In this document: positions 9,521-17,087 of the stretch, in pieces | Numbering within the stretch: position 1 is the first letter of the stretch | Layout: each line of letters starts with the position of its first letter | Assembly (NCBI GenBank): GCA_937965925.1 | Contig: CALCME010000004.1 | Location: forward strand, 1-17,087 | Length of the DNA stretch: 17,087 nucleotides | Direction of reading: 5' to 3' | From: Candidatus Absconditabacterales bacterium | GTDB taxonomy: Bacteria; Patescibacteriota; Gracilibacteria; Absconditabacterales; Absconditicoccaceae | The notes under the pieces: model-generated | Database searches by the model: none | What the model saw: only the letters and a program-made list of their open reading frames with translations | Told to the model about the DNA's origin: nothing | Program-made: the position numbers and the translations under genes

Positions 9521-11038
9521 ATGACTGTTATTACTTGAGACACAAAAGATGCAATTGATGCAAGAACATTTAAAGACTTTGATTTAAATAAATACTTGCT
9601 CCAAGCACTAGATGAAAAATGATATACAACTCCTACAGAGATTCAGCAAAAAACACTTGATGCGTTCGCATGATGAGGACATATTGTATGACAATCTCAA
9701 ACATGAACGTGAAAAACTGCTGCTTTCTGTCTTCCTGTACTAAATGCATTGGATTCTCGTAGAAGAGAACCTCAAGTTCTTATTCTTGCTCCAACGAGAG
9801 AACTAGCTCATCAGATCAGAGATGAGGTTTTTGGACTTTCTAAGTTCATGTATATGAAATCTATGGTTGCAATGTGAGGACAAAGTAAGAGACGGCAAAT
9901 AGAACAGCTCGAAAAATGACCTCAAGTTGTGATTTGAACAGTATGAAGGGTGAAAGACCTTATTGAAATGAGAAAAATAATACCAAGTACCTTTGATTAC
10001 TTCATCTTGGATGAAGTTGATCGTATGCTAGATATGTGATTTATCGATGAAATTGATGAGATCTGGAGTAGATGTATTAATGTAAAACAAGCACTCACCT
10101 TTTCAGCTACGATCCCACATGAACTAAAAGATCTTCTACATAGATATATATGAGATGACTATACAAAGATTAATATTGCTCCACAGGAGATAGTAGCATC
10201 AAAGGTTGATCATATGTTTATGGAAGTTCCTGCTTTCAAAAAATACGATGCGTTAAAGTTTGTCTTAGATAAACATCCTGAAGATAAGACTATTGTCTTT
10301 GCAGAAACAAAAAAAATGGTAGATGATCTCGCTAATCAACTAAAACAAGAAGGATATGAAGCGATAGCTCTACACTGAGATATGGAACAAAGAGATCGTT
10401 TTCAAACACTCAAAAAAATAAAAACTGATGAACTTCGTATTCTCGTTGCTACTGATGTTGCTGCTAGATGATTGAATATGAATCAAATTAATCTTGTAAT
10501 AAACTTCGAAGTACCTCGTGATCCAGAGAGTTATGTCCATCGTATATGAAGAACAGCAAGAGCTTGAGCAGAAGGAAAAGCGATAATGTTCGTTTCTAAT
10601 GACGAATATAAAGCAGTTCATGCAGTCGAAAAAAGAAATAACCTTACAATCAAGAAGATAGATCATACATGAGCAGAACTTCCAAGAAATGAGTTTAGAT
10701 GAAGATCTGGGTGAGGTAGAGGTTGAAGATCTTGATGATGATGAAGAAGTAGATATCGTAAGCCTGGAAGTGGTGGTGGTGCATCATACAGATGAGTAAG
10801 AGAATGAGGAAGGACAGGTGAAGGAAGAAGTTCTTCAGGATGAAGATATTCTCAATCAAATAGAAGCTCTGGTGGTAGATATTCTTCAGGGAATAGATCT
10901 TCTGGTGGAAGTAGTAGTAGTTCTGATTCGAGAAGTTCTGGAGGAAGATATTCTTCTGGGAATAGAAGCTCAAGTTCAAGTAGAACATGATCAGGGAGCT
11001 GATGAACATCTAGAGTAAAAAGAGGAAGATACAGTTAA
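9521..11038 (+). CDS. DEAD-box-type ATP-dependent RNA helicase with DEVD motif and Gly/Arg/Ser-rich tail
   Basis: 505 codons, TAA stop. Helicase motifs appear in order: Q motif (YTTPTEIQ), motif I QTGTGKT, Ia PTRELAHQI, Ib GTVGRV, II LDEVDRMLD, III SAT, IV IVFAETKK, V ATDVAARGLN, VI YVHRIGRTARAG. It should unwind RNA duplexes in ribosome assembly or mRNA turnover, as the RhlE/DeaD-type family does. Motif II is DEVD instead of DEAD; the Walker B Asp-Glu pair is kept. After about residue 385 comes a 110-residue tail of Gly, Arg and Ser with imperfect repeats of RSSGGRYSSGN, suited to non-specific RNA binding. Many glycines are TGA, including both in GTGKT. The start at ATG 9521 lacks a Shine-Dalgarno; the overlapping ATG at 9517 is in another frame. 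Confidence 0.95.
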
Positions 11039-11065
11039 GTATTACATTCATTTATCATCTAGACT

Positions 11066-11099
11066 AAAAAACCTACGCTCATGGAGTGTAGGTTTTTTT
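11066..11099. terminator. Bidirectional terminator between helicase and uvrA
   Basis: A hairpin with arms AAAAAACCTACGCTC and GAGTGTAGGTTTTTT around ATG (11066-11098) has A and T tracts on both sides, so it can stop transcription from both converging genes. One G·T pair interrupts the stem. Confidence 0.85.
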
Positions 11100-11165
11100 G
11101 ATATAAGATAATACAATCTAAGCTGGGCATCATTCAAACTCATTTCCCATTTGTTTTTCACTCAT

Positions 11166-14100
11166 TTATTTCCCTTTATCCAATGCCCCATCCTTCAATC
11201 TCACTACTTGATCAGCAAATTGAAGAAGATTTCTTTCGTGTTCTATCATAAGCACCGTATCACCATAATCCAAAAATCTCTTCAAGACCTTCAAGAGTCT
11301 TTCGATGTCTGATGGATGAAGTCAAACTGTTGGCTCATCGAGAAAGTAGACGGTATGTCCTCTATATTGCTTTAGTAGATGTTTCACAAGTTTCAGACGC
11401 TGTGACTCCCCTCATGATAAGGTATGAGCTGGCTGTCCCATCTTTAGATATCACAGTCAGATATCCATCATCAGTTCCAATTTATCTTGAATGAATGGAA
11501 TATCTTCAAAAAACTTGTATGCATCTTTTATATACATGCTCAAAATTTGTGTAATCGTATGTTCATGTCGTCTAATATCCAAGATCTCAGGCTTATATCT
11601 TCTTCCATGACAGAGCTCGCAAGGAACATATGCATCTGGTAAGAATTGAAGTTCTACTTTCTTGTGCCCATATCATTTACATCACGGACATGCTCACTTG
11701 TTTGAGTTAAATGAGAAATGACCGGAATTAAATCCAAGCATCTTCGCTTCTGTCACTCAGGCAAACATCTTACGTATATCATCAAACACACCAACAAACG
11801 TTGCAGGACAACTACGTGGCGTCTTTCATATAGATGCTTGATCGACATATAAGACATTATCTATTTCTTCTCGTCCCGTAATTGTCTCAACTCATATATG
11901 TTGGTAGAACTGCTGTAATGCAGACTTTTCTAGATGTTCATATTTTTGGCGTTGCATGACGGGTGCTTGTATGATATCCTGTCGTGAAAGTCACTCTTTC
12001 AAGAGTTGAAGTCTAATCTGACTCTGCACCCATTTTTGTTTCTCTTGGAGAAACGTATACAATGTATGATACATCAATGTCGTCTTTCCAGCCCCTGAAG
12101 GTCAAGTAATAATAGTGAAACTTCACAGTTGGATATTTACATCTATTCCCTTGAGGTTGTATTTTGATGCTTTCTTGATACTCACAGTGGCTCTACTTGG
12201 TGTATGATCAAACGTTGCGGTCACTTTCTTGTCTCATCTGATATATTGAGCAGTCAGAGAGTCTTGCTTGAGAAAGTCATCATATGGTCCACTAAACACA
12301 AGATGTCATCAAAAATCACCAGCTCACGGTCAGATTTCTACAATTCGATCTGAAGCCTTGATAAATTCGTCATTATGTTCTACCACGATAATCGTATTTC
12401 CCATCTCTTGAAGTCCTCTAATTGCTTTTATCACTCTCAGGATTTCTTCATGATCCAGTCAGATTGTAGGCTCATCAAGAACATAGATGATTCACGTTAG
12501 TTTGTTTCACAACTGTTTTGCGAGTCTTAAACGTTGGATTTCTCATCATGAGAGTGTATCAATTTTTCTCGAAGTAGAAATATATCACAATCAGAGCTCA
12601 GTGATCGTTGATACTCTATCAAGCAAGGGAACCACAATTCTTTTTACTAGTTCACTATTGGTCGTTGCTTCTTTCATATATGTATTGAGAACGTCAGTAA
12701 GCTGACTAATTGGCATCATCTGCAGATCATATATCGTATATTTTTCTTTGATATCGTGTTTGTTCACAAGTTCTCCGCTACTGACATTTGTAGATGTTCA
12801 ATCTTTTCACAAGATAATATAGGTACTCAATGCTTGTTGTTGTAGTTTCGCTCATCCACAAGACTGACACGGATGCATATCAAGCATCGCTTGAAAATCT
12901 ACTGTGAGCACTCATTTTTGATACTGATCAATAAGAACATCTTCAAGTCACTTATAGCGCATACTTACATACTTCCCTCCTCACAAACTTAACTTATACG
13001 TTTCAGCATCTCATTGGAGAACTACTTCTTTGAACCATTGAGGAAGGTCAGTCCAACGATCACTATCCTTAATTTGGTACGCATAGGCTAGTTTTCTCAA
13101 AATAGCTTGACCGAGCTGAGAATCACGTCGAGGTAAGATAGCTTCCATATATCTAGAAGTGGGATCAAGTACTTTATCTACATCTACTTGAAGTACTTCT
13201 CAAAGACCATGACACTGGATACATGCTCATTCCTGTCTATTTGCAGAAAAATGAGCTGGAGTTAGTTCTGGATATTTGATATCATCTTTCGCACAGTAAT
13301 ATTTGTCTGTATATCGAACAAGATCAGAAGCTTTACTGATTTTCTTTGTTCATCCTGAATTCATACTTCAAAACACCTTCGTATATCAATCTAGTAACTT
13401 CGATCATTGTTCATTGAATACCATGATCTGCGTTTTTGATGCCTTGAATTCAGTTTCCTTTTTGAATTTTAATAATGAACTCTTTGTATCAAGATATGCA
13501 ACATAATATTGATCTGGTTCGACACTCATCAGTGGTAACAGTTCTATCTTATAGTCACCATGAGCAGTCAGTTTCTCCAAAAGTCCACTTGCAACCAATC
13601 GAAGTATATAATCTCATCATCATTCCATGATTTCACGAAATCACTTGGTTTTCGTGTCACCAAAATCGACCGTTGCGTTCTTTGTCTTGGCACTTTTAAT
13701 AGATCAATATCATACATGAGAAAATTTATCTGGTTCTTGAATAGAAACTTCACCATCAAGAGTAACTTCATAGATGTTTTGAATAAAAGCTCAGAGTTTG
13801 AAAAATAATTTCACTCCACCAAGGTATTCAGCAGACACAACTTTCGCTCATGTCTCTTCTTGTACTTCTCTAATAAGTCATTGCTCAATACTCTCTCACG
13901 CATCTACTTTCCCTCAAGGAAGTTGATAATGATCAAATCTAATATCATATAATCCAAGGTATTTTCAATTTTTATCTTTGATAATTGCTCTCGTTGTATG
14001 AAGACATCCGTCTGCAGTGTGTTCGTAATCTATCAGTTTTTTTTGTCGATCTTTACATATGGCTACCGTATTATCTAAGAGGAAAGATTCTTGACTCTCT

Positions 14101-14981
14101 TCTTCTACTTTTGCCTCTTCAGCACTCTCAGCATTGGCTATTGCATTCTTTTCCTCTTGTTCTTTTGAATCGAAAACCGCTTTTACTCAAAACTTGTCAG
14201 CTCTTCAGAGCATCTTAATGATATCGTCTTTTAGTCTTCTATGTACTGAAGGATTCACTTGTATACGATCAAATATTCCATGAACTTTTACCGGAAACAT
14301 TTCATCAGGAACATGGGGATCTTCCAAGTAGAAATACTCTATCGACTCTCACATTAGAGTAGATCAATCTGTCGGAACGTTATCAGAATTCATTTCTATC
14401 AACACCCTAGTACATCATCATCACTGATCTACATGGTTTCTATTCTTCCTAATAAACTTCCCCAATGCCTTTGGATCTTCAAACGTTCAAAAATCCTGAA
14501 ACAGATACACCTTCTGTCCATCAAACTTCTTATATATATCATCTATAATCTGATCTGTTGTCTTTGGTCTCAATGGATCTCCACACGTATAACAAAAAAC
14601 CTTACCGAGCTTAGAGAGCATTAATCTCAAGTAATCATCTACTTCAGTTAACGTTCCTACCGTAGATCTAGAATTTCACATACGCTTATTCTGTTCAATA
14701 GCAACTGCTGGACTCAGTCATGATGAGTATTCCAACTCAGGTCTAGATCAGAGATTGAAGAACTGTCTCAGATAAGAACTTAAACTTTCAATATAACGAA
14801 ATTGTCATTCTTTATATATTGTATGAAAGGCAAGCGAAGATTTTCATGATCATGACACTCAAGTCATCGTGATCAACGTGTTTTTTGGAAGATCTATATC
14901 AATATTCTTTAAGTTATTGGTCGAAACACCGCGCAAAGAAATCGAATTTTGAAATGAATGTTGATTTGTAGTATTTTTCAT
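11166..14981 (-). CDS. uvrA: UvrA excinuclease ATPase subunit carrying an inserted Nudix hydrolase domain
   Basis: 1271 codons in one open frame (TAA stop) against about 940 for typical UvrA. UvrA recognises DNA damage as a dimer and loads UvrB. N-terminal order: LKNIDIDLPKN, Walker A GVSGSGKSS (41-49), YIESLSSYLRQF, a C130-x2-C133 pair, then a UvrB-binding-like region ending near residue 270. Residues about 272-555 are extra: an acidic/Ala-rich linker, a Nudix domain with a complete box (357-379) and about 90 unrecognised residues. Canonical UvrA then resumes: C563, EGACIQCHGLG (C587, C590), CQSC (C705, C708), SGGE (811-814), DEPTIGLD, second Walker A GPSGAGKT (960-967), GACPGCKGYG, second LSGGESQRL and DEPTVGLH. 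The C-terminus (FADQVVRLKDGALDKGK) is short and lacks the usual DLGP-G-x-GG end. ATG 14981 was chosen by homology; no Shine-Dalgarno is seen. Confidence 0.95.
13587..14039 (-). other. Nudix hydrolase domain embedded in UvrA (domain annotation)
   Basis: UvrA residues about 315-465. The Nudix consensus GX5EX7REUXEEXGU is matched at every fixed position: G357, E363, R371, E372, V373, E375, E376, G378, A379, preceded by a HYQLPGGK segment and by an N-terminal strand TTRAIIKDKNGKYLGLYD. Nudix enzymes cleave nucleoside diphosphates linked to another moiety, using metal bound by the REUXEE glutamates, so this domain has the residues for catalysis. Codon use and TGA-glycines match the surrounding uvrA. 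Confidence 0.92.
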
Positions 14982-15084
14982 GGAAAAATAAAGACACAAA
15001 GACAAAAAAGGAACAAAACAAATATGGTATAGTTCACTATATCTAGTATGAGTTGAATTACAAATCAACTCTTAATCGAATTGC

Positions 15085-15090
15085 ATTATA
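15085..15090 (-). promoter_or_regulatory. Candidate -10 element of uvrA
   Basis: TATAAT on the minus strand, preceded by TGAG, about 104 nt before the uvrA ATG. The leader between holds two short dyads: AGTTGA/TCAACT (15051-15070) and TATAG-TTCA-CTATA (15028-15041). The second could be an operator. No clear -35. Confidence 0.35.
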
Positions 15091-15121
15091 CTCACAAACT
15101 CCTATATAAAATTTAATTTAA

Positions 15122-15127
15122 TATAAT
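15122..15127 (+). promoter_or_regulatory. Candidate -10 element of the CPRC thioredoxin-fold gene
   Basis: TATAAT in a nearly pure A/T stretch (15108-15150), 32 nt before the ATG at 15160. The composition makes chance matches common, so support is limited. Confidence 0.3.
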
Positions 15128-15159
15128 ATATTATTTTATTTATTATTATCTCTAATCAA

Positions 15160-15849
15160 ATGAATGTCAGTTCCTCTAAAAAAATAATTCTTTGAGTAAT
15201 AAACCCCACTCTTTTATTCTTTTTGTTTGTGTTTTGAGTGTTCTCTTGAGTATTTTCTAGAGTAATTGCGTGTTCTATGCCGAGTACATACTCTCCTATA
15301 CAGGCTGATCAATATCTTATAGAATCAGTTCAACCAAAAATCGATGCAATATTCGAGCAAGACAGTTCTCAAATGGTACAAATACAGTCAAAAATACATA
15401 CAGCTGCGATGTCTTTTGAGACATCTTCAAGAATATATTATATCCTTAGAGAACTAAACCTGTATATGAACTCTCTCATGAGTGGTATAACACCCGTACC
15501 TGAATATGATGGATGACATAATCTACAACCATATATGCTCTATTCACCTGAACTTGTAGATATGGCTATGGAGCATTGACTTACTATTGTCTTAAATTTT
15601 CGTGCATCTCGATGTCCAAGATGTAAAGCAACTTCAGAAGACATTATCTCAAATCAAATGCGTATACCAAGAAATGCAATAGTTATAGAAACTGACTTTG
15701 ATACTACAAAAGAACTTCAAAAGAAGTATTGAGTCACTATGCAGACAACATTTGTATTCTTAGATGAGCAATGAAATGTTCTCAAGAAAACAGAAAAACT
15801 CTCATGAATCGATCAGCTTGTAGAGGAACTTACAAATCTGTCAAATTAA
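15160..15849 (+). CDS. Exported thioredoxin-fold protein with CPRC motif
   Basis: 229 codons, TAA stop. A basic start (SSSKK) leads into a hydrophobic segment at about 9-33, followed by VIAC at 35-38, which could be a lipobox with Cys38, making this a lipoprotein; a plain membrane anchor is the alternative. Residues about 45-130 are a helical region with no recognised family. A thioredoxin-like domain follows: LTIVLNFRASRCPRCK with the redox pair C152-P-R-C155, a segment IVIETDFDTTKELQKKYGV, then QTTFVFLDEQGN. In thioredoxins the residue before that T-F is a cis-proline; here it is threonine. Likely role: thiol-disulfide chemistry outside the cytoplasm. The next gene encodes a second thioredoxin-fold protein of the same subtype, so the two may act together. 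Confidence 0.87.
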
Positions 15850-15862
15850 TTCTCTGTTACAT

Positions 15863-15891
15863 TAGACAAATCCCTTGATTATATATACTAT
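15863..15891 (+). promoter_or_regulatory. Candidate promoter of the SLH-thioredoxin gene
   Basis: TAGACA (15863-15868; five of six bases of the -35 consensus) and TACTAT (15886-15891) are 17 nt apart, ending 44 nt before the ATG at 15936. TATACT at 15884-15889 is an alternative -10. Confidence 0.35.
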
Positions 15892-15935
15892 CCGATTTTG
15901 GATGACTTTTGTTTATTTTTTGAACATATCAGCCC

Positions 15936-16862
15936 ATGAAAATTACATATTTGAAAAAAAGTTTGCTATGAATAGCACTAATAGGTGCGTGAATGTTTGC
16001 TGGAGCTTGAAGTACTTTTGCTCAGACTCCTTCATTTGATACAGTACTTGATCGAATGTACGAAAACTGACTAACTAAGTACAACACATCTAGTCAATTT
16101 AGACCAAATGATTCAATTACAAGAGGAGAGGCAGCAAAATTTGTTGCTCAGTATGCAAAGATTAGATGACTAGAGAAAACTAACTCATGATGTACGTTTA
16201 GTGATCTAGATGGGTATGACAGTACTTTAACACCACATATCAAACAATCATGTTTCTATGGACTTTTGAAATGATCAAAATGAGTCTATAGACCAAATGC
16301 ATGAATTACTGAAGCGGAAGCTATGACGGTTGTAATGAGGTCACTGTATGGATCATTTGAAGAAACCTGAAATCCTCGATGGATAGCTTATTACAATAGA
16401 TGAGAAGATTTAGGTCTCATTACGAATGAAACGCTTCGATGAGTTGGAGACGTAAAAGTCACGAGAAAGAAACTCTGAACTTGGTTCTATCAAGCTGCAA
16501 AAGTTGAATCAGAAAAATTCTCTTCTTCTGTTCCAGGACAAGCTCAATGGATTAAGTATACAAAAAGTGAATTTGATACTGCTATTTCAGAATGAAAACA
16601 AGTAGCAATGTTCTTTCATGCTATTCGATGTTCAATTTGTCATGGAGTAAGAGAAGAAATCACAGGAAATATAGCAGATCTTCCATCTGATGTTCGTATA
16701 TTTGAAGTTGATATTGATAAAAATTCTGATCTTATGAGTGAGTATTGAGTTCAAACTCAAACTTCATTTGTCTTCTTTGATAAAAAATGAAATGATATAG
16801 AAACAACCAATTCCGTTCATTACGGTGATATAATAGATGAACTTAACAAGAGGTTTGACTAA
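15936..16862 (+). CDS. Secreted SLH-repeat protein fused to a thioredoxin-fold domain (CSIC motif)
   Basis: 308 codons, TAA stop. An N-terminal signal peptide (MKITYLKKSLLGIALIGAG onwards, TFA before QTP) predicts export. Residues about 40-180 contain S-layer-homology-type repeats: FRPNDSITRGEAAKFVA, then FSDLDG, a Gly-rich turn, and YRPNAGITEAEAMTVVMRS, the usual 'F-x-P-x-x-x-ITR-x-EA' pattern. SLH domains bind cell-wall polymers or surface-layer anchors. Residues about 205-308 form a thioredoxin-like domain: EGKQVAMFFHAIRCSICHG with C232-S-I-C235, VRIFEVDIDKNSDLMSEYGV, and TQTSFVFFDKKGN where the cis-proline position is again threonine. It probably tethers a redox domain to the surface, perhaps for disulfide handling of exported proteins. 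It follows the CPRC gene after 86 nt. Confidence 0.9.
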
Positions 16863-16927
16863 TGCAGTTAATTTGAAATCTAATCTAAATGAGTCATATA
16901 GAAAGTAAAGTAGATAGACAGTAAAGC

Positions 16928-16964
16928 AAAAAAAACGTAGAAATTAAATTTCTACGTTTTTTTT
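16928..16964. terminator. Bidirectional terminator between the SLH-thioredoxin gene and the LexA-like gene
   Basis: A long hairpin: eight A plus CGTAGAAA (16928-16943) pairing with TTTCTACG plus eight T (16949-16964), 5-nt loop. A and T tracts on both flanks allow it to serve both convergent genes. Confidence 0.9.
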
Positions 16965-17001
16965 GAAGGTGAATAGATTCGTTTGCTCACATTACTCTCG
17001 T

Positions 17002-17087
17002 TTATGTATACTTCCTCATGCTTCATACAACTACACCATAAATAGTAAGTGATCACTTAGGAATAATGGGAGAAAACTTCTCATTAG
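17002..17087 (-). CDS. C-terminal fragment of a LexA/S24-type repressor-peptidase-like protein
   Basis: Only the last 27 codons plus the TAA stop are visible; the gene enters from the right edge. The peptide NEKFSPIIPKGSLTIYGVVV, followed by GSMRKYT, resembles the end of LexA/UmuD-type S24 proteins, where 'N-x-x-F/Y-x-P-I' is followed by a strand 'I-x-G-x-VVG-x-x-R'. In LexA this part is the C-terminal self-cleavage domain. The catalytic Ser/Lys lie outside the visible part, so function is inferred from a short match. If correct, an SOS-type regulator lies about 2 kb from uvrA. Other S24 members, such as phage-type repressors or signal peptidases, remain possible. Confidence 0.55.

Noticed and set aside
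10695..11009. Long minus-strand frame opposite the helicase tail
   Set aside because: It is the complement of the Gly/Arg/Ser repeat, giving low-complexity Phe/Tyr/Leu/His; a shadow of the real gene.
14859..15068. Longer uvrA start at 15068 (TTG) adding about 29 residues
   Set aside because: The added residues are hydrophobic and unlike any UvrA N-terminus; ATG 14981 fits the family.
1..17087. CRISPR arrays, insertion sequences, phage genes, rRNA genes
   Set aside because: No regularly spaced repeats, transposase motifs, long terminal inverted repeats or rRNA-like sequence were seen.

Overview
The window reads sensibly only if TGA is translated as glycine and TAA/TAG are the only stops (NCBI translation table 25). 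TGA falls on invariant glycines of well-known motifs: both glycines of GTGKT in the DEAD-box-type helicase, P-loop glycines of UvrA, and both glycines of the first UvrA SGGE signature. With AT-rich DNA, this points to the candidate phyla Gracilibacteria (BD1-5) or Absconditabacteria (SR1) within Patescibacteria/CPR. All coordinates below use that code; under the standard code every gene breaks into short pieces.

Layout. 1-2463 (+) is the 3' part of a large surface protein with a PKD-like region and a C-terminal membrane anchor. Next comes a minus-strand block: tRNA-Lys(CUU) at 2654-2730, a DUF4012 membrane protein at 2811-4418, and a full-length RelA/SpoT-type (p)ppGpp enzyme at 4559-6778. 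After a 310-bp divergent intergenic region come three plus-strand genes: an unrecognised membrane protein (7089-7751), a DUF937-like protein with a C-terminal calcium-loop motif (7835-8398), and a secreted ClpP/crotonase-fold protein (8488-9240). A terminator follows, then a roughly 185-nt stretch of tandem and mutually exclusive hairpins ending in a second terminator. This may be a small RNA or the regulated leader of the helicase gene (9521-11038), whose tail is Gly/Arg/Ser-rich. A bidirectional terminator separates the helicase from a convergent, oversized uvrA (11166-14981, minus).

The standout is uvrA. It encodes 1271 residues against about 940 in typical UvrA. A complete Nudix hydrolase domain with a perfect Nudix box, plus about 90 further unrecognised residues, is inserted in one open frame between the UvrB-binding region and the first zinc module. 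This physically joins a nucleotide-excision damage sensor to a possible nucleotide-pool or nucleotide-cleaving domain.

Rightward, two plus-strand genes encode exported thioredoxin-fold proteins (CPRC and CSIC); the second is fused to S-layer-homology repeats. In both, the usual cis-proline is replaced by threonine. A bidirectional terminator then separates them from the C-terminal end of a minus-strand gene that looks like a LexA/S24-type repressor or peptidase, cut by the window edge.

Functionally the window mixes cell-envelope proteins (PKD, DUF4012, ClpP-like, SLH-thioredoxin) with stress and genome-maintenance genes (Rel, helicase, UvrA-Nudix, LexA-like). No insertion sequence, phage gene or CRISPR array was seen. 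Shine-Dalgarno sequences are mostly absent, so several starts rest on homology and frame openness.
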